Shown piece after piece: positions 45,467 to 53,842 of a DNA stretch of 64,000 nucleotides. Made by a program: the position numbers and the translations under genes. Numbering within the stretch: the first letter of the stretch is position 1; each line of letters starts with the position of its first letter. Below the pieces are notes generated by a model, which saw nothing but the letters and a program-made list of their open reading frames with translations, did no database searches and was not told the DNA's origin. Source of the DNA: JBDTSW01 sp963807385 (GTDB lineage Bacteria > Actinomycetota > Thermoleophilia > Solirubrobacterales > 70-9); NCBI GenBank assembly GCA_963807385.1, contig CAWEBQ010000005.1, positions 82,900 through 146,899 of the forward strand, read 5' to 3'.

Positions 45467-48074
45467 CCGCCGCGGGCTGCCGTCCGCGGCTCGCGGCGAG
45501 GTCGTCCCCGACCAGCGCCGCGAGGTGCCGCACGCCCGGGGGCCGGATGTGGCCCCCGTGGCCGGTGGGCAGGGACCGCAACTCGATCTCGGGGGCCTGG
45601 GCCTCCCAGCCCAGATACGGAAGACCGTCGAGGTCCTCGGGCTGTGACTCGCAGCGGTACAGATGACACCTCACGGGGTCCGCCGGCGGGGTCCAGCGGC
45701 CGGCCGCGATCAGGCAGGCCGCCCGCAGGTGGCGGAAGCGAAGCTCGGCCGGCGGTCGCCAGGGGAGGCCGAGGAGCAGCGACAGCGTGATCCGGTAGTT
45801 GACCCGGAGGTTGCGCAGCGGGCCGCGGAGGCGCCCCAGTTCCGCGCGCGGGCTTCGGCCCAGCGATCCGGCCGTAAGGCCGGGTGGCCGGCGGAAGCGC
45901 CGCAGCGGCTCGATCAGCTGGTTGCGCCGACGCCGGGCGGGCATCGGCGTGTCGAACAGGCCCACGTACTCGACCTCCTCGCCATCGCCTTCCAGCCTGG
46001 CCGCGATCGTGTAGGCGACAACGCCGCCGAAGGACGTCCCGGCGATCCGGTAGGGGGGCCCGACTCCCGACTCGCGGATCGCCGCCACGCAATGGGCAGC
46101 GATCCGGTCCATGCGCGTCAGGGGCCGGCTGCGCCCGTCGGCTCCCGGCAGCTGAATGACGTTGAGCGGCTGCTCCGGGCCCAGCGCGGCGGCCATGTGA
46201 ACCAGGGCTGTGGCCTCCGAGCCCGCGCCCGGCACGCAGAAGAGCGGCGGGCGGCCCCCGGCCGGATTCAGCCGCAGCACGGGCCCGGCGGCCGGCAAGG
46301 TCCCGGCGACCGCCCTCTGGATGTGCTTCCCGAGCTCCCTCGGGGTCCGGTGTCGCAGCAGCGTTGCGGGCTCCATCGACTGGCCGTAGACGGCCTCGAT
46401 CCCGGCGCAGACCTCGACGGCGGCGAGGGAGTCTCCGCCGAGCGCGAGAAAGTCGTGATCGGGGCCGACCTCCTCGACCTCCAGGGCCTCGCGCCAGAGC
46501 GCCAACAGATGGGACACGACCGCATCGAGGCGCTCCGGTCCCCTGCGGGAGGCGCCGCCTCCCTCCCGGGCGATGCGAGCGAGCTGCTCGCGGTCGACCT
46601 TGCCGGAGGGGGTGAGCGGGAGCTCCGGGAGGACCCGGACGAGCGCCGGGCGCGCCTCCGCCGGGAGGGCGGCCTCGAGGTGGTCATCCAGCTCAGCTGT
46701 GGTGAGCGGCCCGGGGCCGGGCTCGGGGACGGCGAAGAGGGCAACCGCCGGGTGGCCAGGCCGGACGGCGAAGGGGATCACGGCTGCCTCGGCCACACGG
46801 TCGTGGCCAAGCGCGTCGGCCTGGACCTCGCCCGGGTCAACCCGATGGCCGCGGATCTTGAGCCGATCGTCGTTGCGGCCCCGCACCTCCAGGGCACCGT
46901 CGGCGCGCAGCACGCCCAGGTCGCCGGTGAGCAGCACGCGAGCGGCGTCCCGCTCGGCGTAGCGGGTGCCCCGTGCTGCTGGCTGCTCCTCGGCGGCGTA
47001 GCCACCGGCCAGCAGGACGCCTCCCACGGTGATCTCACCCTCCTCGCCGGGCGGGAGGGTGCGCCCGTCCGGCCCCTCGACGGCCAGCTCGATGCCGTCC
47101 AGCGGGGTTCCGGCGTCCGCTGCCGCGGCCTCCGGGGAATCGAGGGGGACCACCTTCTGGGTCACCGCGCCGTTTGCCTCGGTGAGGCTGTAGCCGGTGA
47201 CGAGCAGGGTCGCGGGCGGGCAGGCGCCCCGCGCGAGCCGGATGTCGCCGGCACGCACGGCCTCGCCGCCCAGGCGGATCGCCCGAACGGGGCCTGCGGC
47301 GAGCCCGCCCGACGCGCAGAGGCGGCGGAAGAGCGAGGGCGTTGAGTGCCAGATGGTGATCCCGGCCGCGGCGATCTCGCCGGCCAGCGCGGAGGGGCCC
47401 AGTGCGCCCGGCGCGAGCAGGTGCACCCGGCTGCCCCGCAGGAGGGCGGCGAAGAGCCCGGAGGCGGAGGCGGCGACCCAGAGCGGCGAGGCGAGGGAGA
47501 ACACGTCGGTCTCGCTCGCGTGGATCGCCTCGGCGTAGCGACGAGCCCGGTGGACCGTCGGGCGGTGGAGGTAGCGAACGGCCTTCGGGGCGCCGGAGCT
47601 GCCGGAGGTGAGGAAGATCGCGCACGCGTCGTCCTGGGCCGCGGGCGTTCGTTCCCGAGCCGGCGTCCTCGCGGGAGCGCCGAGCGGCGCCTGCGCCTCG
47701 TGGCCGATCGCCCGCAGGCGCACACGGAGGGCGGCATCGGAGGCCCACACGAGCTCGGGTTCGATCGTGCCCAGCAGGTCCTCGAGCCGGCGGCGGGGCT
47801 GTTCGGGATCGAGGGCGCAGTAGGGACGCCCGCCGAGGAGGGCGGCCACGATCGCGACGACGCTGCCGGGGTCATGGGGCATCGCGAGCGCCACCGGCCG
47901 AGACGGGTTCGATGTCGTCGGGGGGAGGGTCGCGGCGAGCTCGCGGGCCGCGGAGAGCATCTGCCCGTAGGTGAGGGCGACGCCGGGCCCGCTGAGCGCC
48001 GGGGCGTCGGGGTCTCGCCGGGCGACGCGCTCGAGCTCAAGGCCGAGGTCGGCCGCGGCGTGGTTCATGCCCAT
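45459..48074 (-). CDS. Stand-alone A-T-TE protein (adenylation, carrier, thioesterase)
   Basis: About 871 residues without a condensation domain. Adenylation domain (about 1-500): FLTSGSSGAPKAV, GYSLTE, LLTGDLG, GRNDDRLKIRGHRVDPGEV and a lysine in LTPSGKVDR. Carrier (about 530-600): FLALGGDSLAAVE with the phosphopantetheine serine. Thioesterase (about 630-860): GTSFGGVVAY nucleophile and PTGHGGH histidine. The A4 region reads SPLWVAASAS without the Asp seen in amino-acid-activating domains, so a keto, hydroxy or aryl acid is possible. It is the last gene of a four-gene operon and overlaps the rpoD stop. Confidence 0.88.
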   Translation of the reverse strand: MGMNHAAADLGLELERVARRDPDAPALSGPGVALTYGQMLSAARELAATLPPTTSNPSRPVALAMPHDPGSVVAIVAALLGGRPYCALDPEQPRRRLEDLLGTIEPELVWASDAALRVRLRAIGHEAQAPLGAPARTPARERTPAAQDDACAIFLTSGSSGAPKAVRYLHRPTVHRARRYAEAIHASETDVFSLASPLWVAASASGLFAALLRGSRVHLLAPGALGPSALAGEIAAAGITIWHSTPSLFRRLCASGGLAAGPVRAIRLGGEAVRAGDIRLARGACPPATLLVTGYSLTEANGAVTQKVVPLDSPEAAAADAGTPLDGIELAVEGPDGRTLPPGEEGEITVGGVLLAGGYAAEEQPAARGTRYAERDAARVLLTGDLGVLRADGALEVRGRNDDRLKIRGHRVDPGEVQADALGHDRVAEAAVIPFAVRPGHPAVALFAVPEPGPGPLTTAELDDHLEAALPAEARPALVRVLPELPLTPSGKVDREQLARIAREGGGASRRGPERLDAVVSHLLALWREALEVEEVGPDHDFLALGGDSLAAVEVCAGIEAVYGQSMEPATLLRHRTPRELGKHIQRAVAGTLPAAGPVLRLNPAGGRPPLFCVPGAGSEATALVHMAAALGPEQPLNVIQLPGADGRSRPLTRMDRIAAHCVAAIRESGVGPPYRIAGTSFGGVVAYTIAARLEGDGEEVEYVGLFDTPMPARRRRNQLIEPLRRFRRPPGLTAGSLGRSPRAELGRLRGPLRNLRVNYRITLSLLLGLPWRPPAELRFRHLRAACLIAAGRWTPPADPVRCHLYRCESQPEDLDGLPYLGWEAQAPEIELRSLPTGHGGHIRPPGVRHLAALVGDDLAASRGRQPAAAR

Positions 48075-48081
48075 GGCCGGC

Positions 48082-49053
48082 TCAGCGCGCGCCGGCGTCG
48101 AGGGCGAGCCGGCGCAGCCTGGGGTCGGCATCGGTGACGGGGTAGTCCTTCGGCTTCATCAGGTACTCGCTCAGGTCGGCCCGGCACGGCGAGGTGAGGG
48201 CGTACATGACCTGGTAGCGGGGCGGGTCGCAGTCGCGGCTGCCGTAGTGAAAGCAGCGGCTGGAGTCGATGAAGAGCACCGTCCCTCTCGAGCCCGTGAG
48301 GGGGATCGCCTCGTCGGGGGAGACGTGCTCGTGGACGACGTCGTCGGTGAAGCGGTAGGGCCTCCCGCGCTTCCCGTAGCCCGTCGCCTCCGCTACGCGG
48401 TCCGACGCGGAGGCGGACAGGAAGGTGAACGGGCCGTTCTCCGGGGTGACGTCGCGGACCAGGACGATCACGTAGACGAGCGGGCTGTCGTGGAGGTCGC
48501 GGTGGTAGAGCTGGCTGTCGCGGTGGGCTCCGCCCGCTTCGGGGTCGTACCGCGAGCTCGACTCGGCCATGCGAACGCCGGGTGGCCGGGTGCGCGAGAG
48601 GATCGGGCACTGGCGCATGTAGTTGGCGGTGGTCTTGAGCACGGGCGGGGAGAGGACGAAGTCGAGGAAGGCAGGGTGCGCTACGAGGTCGCGGTCCTGG
48701 CGCAGGTCGGAGATGAACGGCTTGCGCCGGCCGGGGCGCGGCTGGTCTCCGCGCTCGGCGATGATGGCCTCCGAGGCCTCGATGACCGCGTCGAGGTGGG
48801 GCAGCCTGCGCGACGTGTCGAGCAGATAGCCGTCCTCGATCTCGCCCGGGTCGTGCTCCAGCGGCCCCAGCTCGGCCAGCAGCTCCCCGAACGAGCTCTC
48901 GAAGAGGCGCCGGCGGAGGCGGTGTGCCGACCCTTGGCGGATCCGGTTGGCGCCCTTCGAGAGGCGCATCGTGTTGCGGATGCCCAGCCACGCGAAGTCG
49001 TCGCGGTCGATCCGGCGGGCGAGCTTCCTCGCCCGGGTCGAGATGGCTCCCAT
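48082..49053 (-). CDS. Phytanoyl-CoA dioxygenase-like Fe(II)/2-oxoglutarate oxygenase
   Basis: 323 residues. HRD of QLYHRDLHDSP supplies the first His and Asp of the iron triad, CFHYGSR supplies the distal His, and the Arg of PPRYQ probably binds 2-oxoglutarate. Long N-terminal helices precede the double-stranded beta-helix. Hydroxylates or otherwise oxidises an unidentified substrate, probably an intermediate or product of the A-T-TE enzyme. ATG 49053 overlaps the preceding stop (TGATG). Confidence 0.85.
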   Translation of the reverse strand: MGAISTRARKLARRIDRDDFAWLGIRNTMRLSKGANRIRQGSAHRLRRRLFESSFGELLAELGPLEHDPGEIEDGYLLDTSRRLPHLDAVIEASEAIIAERGDQPRPGRRKPFISDLRQDRDLVAHPAFLDFVLSPPVLKTTANYMRQCPILSRTRPPGVRMAESSSRYDPEAGGAHRDSQLYHRDLHDSPLVYVIVLVRDVTPENGPFTFLSASASDRVAEATGYGKRGRPYRFTDDVVHEHVSPDEAIPLTGSRGTVLFIDSSRCFHYGSRDCDPPRYQVMYALTSPCRADLSEYLMKPKDYPVTDADPRLRRLALDAGAR

Positions 49054-50889
49054 CAGCCGACCGCCTGCCAGCGCGAGTAGAACTCCGCATCGCCCGGCCC
49101 GTGCTCGGGCGGCCCGATGGCCGACAGGCCGACCCCGCCGAAGGGGACAGCGGCCCCGGCGCCCGCCGCCGAGCGGTTGACCTGGATGATCCCCGCCCGG
49201 GCACAGCGCGTGAAGTGCTGGAGGTCCGACGCTGAGCCGGAATGGATCGCGGCGACGAGCCCCTGCGGGACGTCGTTGCAGCGCTCGATCGCATCGTCGA
49301 TGGTGGCGGCGGGCGTGATGACGAGGATCGGGCCGAACGACTCCGCCTGCACGATCTCCGCGCGGGGATCGGCGCCCTCGATCAGCGCCGGCGCGACGAA
49401 GGGGAGGTGGGCGAGGGTGGGATCGTCGTCCCACTCCGGCCGCCAGACGTCGGCGCCCTGCGTGCGGGCCCGCTCGATCAGCGCCTCAATCCGCTCGGCC
49501 GCCGCTCGCGAGCGCACGGGGCCGAAGGTGGTCTCGGCCGAACGGGGATCGCCCGGGCGCAGCGCTTGGAACCGGCCTTTCAGCGCCTCGACGAGCGGGT
49601 CGTGGGCGTCGCCCACCGGGATCGCCCGCCGGATGGCAGTACAGCGCTGCCCGGCGAAGGAGAGGGCGGCGGCGGTGAGCTCTTCGGCCGATAGCCTCGA
49701 CGTCGGCGTCGGCGGCGACGATCGCGGCGTTATTTCCTCCGAGCTCGGCCTGGAGCGGGATGAGCCGCGCGGCGCAGAGGTCCTGGAGGGCACGCCCGGC
49801 GGCGAGGGAGCCGGTGAGGCTCACCGCATCGGCGCCCCCGCCGGCGAGGAGCGCCGACACCTCCGGCGCACCGCCCTCCCTTCGCTCCAGGACTCCGTCT
49901 GGGAGATCCAGGCCGATCAGGAGGTCCTCGAGCGCGGTGGAGACGCCGGCGCAGTGCGGCGACGGCTTCCAGATGGCGGTGTTGCCGTGCGCCAGCGCGG
50001 GGACGATCTTGCCGACCGGGATCGCGACCGGGTTGTTCCAGGGCGTGATGAGCAGCGCGACGCCGTGCGCTACGCGGCGGGCCAGGCCGTCGGCGCCCTC
50101 CTCCGCCGCGGGAGCTCCGCGGGCGAGAGCGTGCTCGGCGAGGGAGGCCGCGTACTCGGTCTCCAACAGCCCGTCCCGCACGGGCTTGTGGATCTCGGCG
50201 GCCATGGCCTCGGCGAGCTGAGTGGCCCGCTCGCGGAGGCGGGCGGCGAGCGGCTCCAGCACGGCGGCCCTTCGCTCCCACCCCAGCGCGGCCCACTCGG
50301 GGGGGCGCCGGAGCTTGCGCGGCGTGGCCGGCTCCGGCTCCGGTGCCTTCTCCGCCCAATCCGCGACCTCGGTGAAGGGGAAGGCGCGCTCGCGCATCCA
50401 GCGCTGCGTGGCCGCGGCGTGGGGCGGGTCGTTGCTGGCGGTCGCATCGGAGGCGATGCTCACCCGGAAGCCGGCGGCGGTTGCGTCGAGGGCCGTGCTT
50501 CGGATGCAGCCGTGGAGATGGACGCCGATCAGCACGAGCTGGTCCGCGCCGGCCTCGCGGATGAGTTCCTCGAGCTGGACGGACTCGAACCCGCTGTAGT
50601 GGGTCTTCTCGACGATGGGCTCGCCCTCGCGGGGGCTCGCCTCGGGCGCGAACTCCCACCCGGTTGCCCCGGCGGTGAACTGCCGGATGCGCTCTGCGTC
50701 CCAGTGGGGGAGGGCGTCCCGCCCGTCCGCCGACACGGTCGTGCGAACGTGCAGGACCGGGCGGCCCTCGCTGCGGAAGCGCTCGAGCCAGGCGGAGACG
50801 CCGGCGAGCAGCCCGCCCGCCGCGGGCTCGAGGCGCGCGTCGTCGAGAAAGGCGCGCTGGAGGTCGACGGCGATCAGGCCGGATCGCAT
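49053..50889 (-). CDS. Isochorismatase-family hydrolase fused to aldehyde dehydrogenase, one +1 frameshift
   Basis: About 612 residues when joined. N-terminal cysteine-hydrolase domain (about 1-175): Asp in LIAVDLQRAF, Lys in EKTHYSGF and Cys in HLHGCIRSTALDA. ALDH domain (about 190-610): LLITPWNNPVAIPVGKI, AELGGNNAAIV, catalytic Cys in SFAGQRCTA and FGPILVITPA. The frame changes near 49692 after VEA (one extra base before the SAEELTAAALSF segment); both parts are otherwise intact. ATG 50889 overlaps the upstream gene by 16 bp. Such a fusion is unusual and suggests the hydrolase product is oxidised in place. Confidence 0.85.
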
Positions 50890-51956
50890 GCGAGCTGGCG
50901 GACGTTCCCGAGGCAGGCGCGCATCCACTCGGCGGTGCCGACGGTGGTGAGCCCGGGCGCTTCGAGATCCGGGGTGACCATGCCGGAGCGCCAGGTGGCG
51001 CGGACGGCTTCGACCAGGGCGGCGGCGACGTCCTCCCAGCCGAAATGGTCGTAAACGAGCATCGCGAGGCTCAGGATCTGGCCCGCCGGGTTCACCTGGT
51101 CGGTCCCCTCGAGGTCGTTGGCGCAGCCGTGATTCGTCTGATAGATCGCTGCGCCCTCGCGCGAATAGCTGGCGCCGTAGGTGTTGCCCCGGCTGCCCAT
51201 CAGGTGGCCTCCGACGTCGGAGAGGATGTCGCCGAAGCAGTTCGAGGTCGCGATCACGTCGAAGGACTCCGGCTCGCGCAGCAGGAGGTAGGCGGCGACG
51301 TCGACGTCAAGCACGTCGAGCTCCACGCCCGAGGCATCGGCCGCGTCGCGGGCGCACCCCAGCCAGAGGCGGTGAAGGTCGGGCAGGCCGGCCTCCTTCG
51401 TTACCACCGTCATCTGGCCGCGGCGGTCCCGCGCGAGCTGGGCCGCTCGCGTGGTCAGCTCGCCGACATCCGCGTGGCCCGTGGGAAACGCGATCGTGGT
51501 CGTGCCCTCGTTCGATTCGGCCTCGGAGAGGTGGCCCTGGTAGATGCCTCCGAGGTTCTCGCGGAGCACCAGCAGATCGACCGGCTGGGAGCCCGGCCGC
51601 CAGCGGCCGGAGGCCTGCAGCTCCGGGAAGGAGTGGATGGGGTTGAGCTTCACGGACAGCTCGAACTCGCGGCGCGCGTCGTAGACGAAGCGGTCGCCGC
51701 CGGCGCCGGCGAGGACGGCGCCGCCCCGGTCGAAGATGTCGTGACAGAACCTGATCACCTCCGTCGAGAGCGGGGCGCCGCCGCCGCGCACGGCCTCGTT
51801 CCCGATCGCGCCGCCGGTCTCGATCTCGAGCGCAGCCGGCGGCCGCGCCGCCGCGAGCAGCTCGAGGGCGTGTTCGGTCAGTTGCGGCCCGCAGCCTTCC
51901 CCGGGAAGCACGCCGATCAGCCGCGTGAACGAGTCTTTTCCCCCTGCCGGATCCAC
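50874..51956 (-). CDS. Isopropylmalate/isocitrate dehydrogenase-family oxidative decarboxylase
   Basis: 360 residues. LIGVLPGEGCGPQLTEHALE corresponds to the family's GDGIGPE start; LLVLRENLGGIYQG, VTKEAGLPDLHRLW (Lys), FDVIATSNCFGDILSDVGG (metal Asp pair) and PAGQILSLAMLVYDHFG follow. It is divergent enough from LeuB that a different beta-hydroxy acid substrate is likely. It is the first gene of the operon; GTG 51956 follows TAGCCT by seven bases. Confidence 0.87.
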   Translation of the reverse strand: MDPAGGKDSFTRLIGVLPGEGCGPQLTEHALELLAAARPPAALEIETGGAIGNEAVRGGGAPLSTEVIRFCHDIFDRGGAVLAGAGGDRFVYDARREFELSVKLNPIHSFPELQASGRWRPGSQPVDLLVLRENLGGIYQGHLSEAESNEGTTTIAFPTGHADVGELTTRAAQLARDRRGQMTVVTKEAGLPDLHRLWLGCARDAADASGVELDVLDVDVAAYLLLREPESFDVIATSNCFGDILSDVGGHLMGSRGNTYGASYSREGAAIYQTNHGCANDLEGTDQVNPAGQILSLAMLVYDHFGWEDVAAALVEAVRATWRSGMVTPDLEAPGLTTVGTAEWMRACLGNVRQLACDPA

Positions 51957-51963
51957 GTCGGCA

Positions 51964-51969
51964 AGGCTA
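51964..51969 (-). promoter_or_regulatory. -10 element TAGCCT, 7 nt before GTG 51956
   Basis: Minus-strand TAGCCT, seven bases, GTG. Probable single leaderless promoter for the whole 45.5-52 kb operon. Confidence 0.55.
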
Positions 51970-52124
51970 GCGTCAGCCGGGCCCACGAGTCCGGCAACCC
52001 GATGTGCCTGCGGTGGCACGCGAAACGGCTGCGAAGGCCGGACCGGCGGCCGGGGAGCCCGTTTAGCTCTCCCCTGATCGGGAACATGCTCTCCAACGGA
52101 ATCAAGAACGACAAGGAGAGCCAG

Positions 52125-52295
52125 ATGCCTGAGAATTACGACGATGCCAAGGGCCGAGTGAAGGAAGCGGCCGGCAACCTGACGGACGATGACGACCTCA
52201 AGAACGAGGGCAAGGTCGATCGCGCGGCCGGGACGGTCAAGGACAAGGTGGGCGACGCCGCCGACAAGGTCAAGGACGCCGTGACGCGCGACTAG
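52125..52295 (+). CDS. CsbD-family general stress protein
   Basis: 56 residues: YDDAKGRVKEAAGNLTDDDD then VDRAAGTVKDKVGDAADKVK, the small hydrophilic CsbD fold induced by sigma-B-type or general stress in many bacteria. AAGGAG lies about 6 nt before ATG 52125. Single gene. Confidence 0.92.
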   Translation: MPENYDDAKGRVKEAAGNLTDDDDLKNEGKVDRAAGTVKDKVGDAADKVKDAVTRD

Positions 52296-52321
52296 CGCGA
52301 CCTTCGCGGGGACGACTGGAA

Positions 52322-52342
52322 CCGGGGACGAACTTACCCCGG
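52322..52342 (+). terminator. Hairpin after csbD-like gene
   Basis: CCGGGG and CCCCGG pair across a nine-base loop 27 bp after the CsbD stop; no T-run. The rest of 52296-52454 shows no gene. Confidence 0.5.
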
Positions 52343-52454
52343 CCGACGAGGCGCTTGGCCACCCGCCCCGGCAAGCGCCCCGCGACTGCCGCGGCGCCGG
52401 TTATCGGCGTCGCGGCTTCGGGGTTTTCACGCGCCGCCGGGTCGGGGGCGGCGA

Positions 52455-52607
52455 TCATGGGATCACGTTGCCCGCAGGCGCCGAGTCGATGCGGGTCATC
52501 CGAATGGAGCCGTCGTCCATGGCCTCGACTCGCATCAGGTCGCCGCGGACGAGGCCTGCGCGCTCGAGCGGTGCCTTCGGGACGGTGACCTGATGGTTGG
52601 CCGACAC
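52455..52607 (-). CDS. AbrB/SpoVT-like swapped-hairpin DNA-binding domain
   Basis: 50 residues if started at GTG 52607: SANHQVTVPKAPLERAGLVR then GDLMRVEAMDDGSIRMTRID. The pattern of a beta strand, VTVPK, RAGL and GD is typical of AbrB/MazE antitoxin-type domains. It directly follows tRNA-Tyr on the same strand and could be a separate small gene or the C-terminal end of the nuclease ORF. No toxin gene adjoins it. Confidence 0.65.
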   Translation of the reverse strand: MSANHQVTVPKAPLERAGLVRGDLMRVEAMDDGSIRMTRIDSAPAGNVIP

Positions 52608-53201
52608 TCTCGTTCGGCCGACCGCGACCGTGCGCTTGGGTGAGAAATGGGGGAGGTGAGAATCGAACTCACTCAGCACTAAGGCTCCGATTTTACAGAC
52701 CGGATCGGCTCTCCTACTCCGACGCTCCCCCGGACTCACGCCCGATTCTACGGCCGCGCTGTCGGTGCCGTAGACAAGGTTCTGGATGGGCCCTGCGGGC
52801 TCGATCTCGAACTCCGAGTACTTCGGACCGCCGAGCCGCACGTGGGTCGTCCCGTCGATTCCCCCGCGGGGATCAGCCACCGCCGTCCGTCACCGACGAG
52901 CGCGAACAGGAGGTCAACCACGGCCGGGTCGAACCGCTTCGCCACCTTGTTCCAGCTTTGGTTCCCCCCGTTCGTTGCGACGTGGACGTTCCAGCGCTCG
53001 TGGCCGTCGGGCGTTGCTTCCCGAACCGTTGACGTCTTCACCTGGACCCGCGCCAGACGACTCTCCCACTCCGCGATCAGGTCCGTAGTCCGGGCTGTAC
53101 CCGAAGGGGATGGACACCCGCGGCCCCTGCCGCGTCAGCCACTCGATCGCAGACGCTTCGCCCGGGTCGCCCTGCTGGCGGCGGTTGATCAGTCGGTCCA
53201 T
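52455..53201 (-). CDS. PD-(D/E)XK nuclease ORF reading in frame through tRNA-Tyr into an AbrB-like domain (two indels)
   Basis: From ATG 53201: MDRLINRRQQGDPGEASAIE then WLTRQGPRVSIPFGYSPDY, and after an extra base near 53083, DLIAEWESRLARVQVKTST (the nuclease core D...ExK-like pattern), NGGNQSWNKVAKRFDPAVVD, VGDGRRWLIPAGE, then after a missing base near 52860, IDGTTHVRLGGPKYSEFEIE. This resembles group I intron-associated PD-(D/E)XK endonucleases. The frame has no stop before the tRNA-Tyr gene (52648-52731) and continues into an AbrB-like segment ending at 52455. Whether one long protein is made, or the nuclease ends earlier, is unknown. Confidence 0.65.
52648..52731 (-). tRNA. tRNA-Tyr (anticodon GTA)
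   Basis: 84 nt class II tRNA: acceptor GGGGGAG/CTCCCCC with discriminator A, D-arm TCGG/CCGA, anticodon stem CCGGT/ATCGG with loop CTGTAAA, a long variable arm, and T-arm GTGAG TTCGATT CTCAC. CCA is not encoded. It sits inside the nuclease/AbrB open frame on the same strand. Confidence 0.94.
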
Positions 53202-53305
53202 GTCTCGACCGTGGCATGCGGGGTGGACGCGAACCGCCCGAATCGGGCCGATTCCAGGCATCCGCCGCACACTCGGCGCACTCCCGGCACAGATCGGTGA
53301 CGAAG

Positions 53306-53746
53306 TCAGCTCGACGAGGGCCGGCTCACCAGCCGCGACATCACCACCTGCGAGCTCGTCCGCTCGACCATCCCGTTGCGCTGCAGGTCGATGATCAGCC
53401 GCTCGAGGTCGCGATTGTCCTCGGTCCGCACCCGCGCGATCGCGTCCGCCTCCCCGGTGACGCTCCACGCCTCCGCCACCTCGGGATGGAGCGCCAGCAC
53501 CTTCGCCACCTCCCCCAGCGTCGTCCCCGGCCGGAAGTACAGCTCCACCAGCGCCTCCGTATGCCAGCCCATCGCGCCGTAATCGACCACCGCGGTGAAC
53601 CCCTCGACCGCTCCCGAGGCGCGCAGCCGATCCACCCTCCGCTTCACCGAGGGCGCAGTCATCTGCACGTGCCCCGCGATGTCGTCGTACGTGCGCCGCC
53701 CATCTTCGAGCAGCAGCGCAACTATCCGCCTATCAATCGCATCCAT
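53306..53746 (-). CDS. Lrp/AsnC-family transcriptional regulator
   Basis: 146 residues. Helix-turn-helix (IDRRIVALLLEDGRRTYDDI, MTAPSVKRRVDRLRASGAVE) and the RAM ligand domain (ALVELYFRPGTTLGEVAKVL, VTGEADAIARV). Divergent from the DUF6421 operon and probably its regulator, responding to an amino acid or related ligand. The ATG overlaps a TGCGCA repeat (53746-53764). The much longer upstream antisense frame opposite DUF6421 is not used. Confidence 0.93.
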   Translation of the reverse strand: MDAIDRRIVALLLEDGRRTYDDIAGHVQMTAPSVKRRVDRLRASGAVEGFTAVVDYGAMGWHTEALVELYFRPGTTLGEVAKVLALHPEVAEAWSVTGEADAIARVRTEDNRDLERLIIDLQRNGMVERTSSQVVMSRLVSRPSSS

Positions 53747-53764
53747 GCGCAGGATTATTGCGCA
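53746..53764. promoter_or_regulatory. Repeat TGCGCA-N7-TGCGCA, probable Lrp operator
   Basis: Two copies of the self-complementary hexamer TGCGCA, 13 bp apart, touch the Lrp start codon in the 96-bp divergent gap. Position and symmetry suggest autoregulation and control of the DUF6421 operon. Confidence 0.5.
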
Positions 53765-53842
53765 GATACGCGCCATATAGGCATTGACTGTTGCTCGCCC
53801 GCTATCTATCTTCCAATGCCGACCCCGACAGGAGAGGAACCC

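Noticed and set aside
52455..52607. MazEF-type toxin-antitoxin module with the AbrB-like domain as antitoxin
   Set aside because: No toxin-sized gene with a toxin motif adjoins it.
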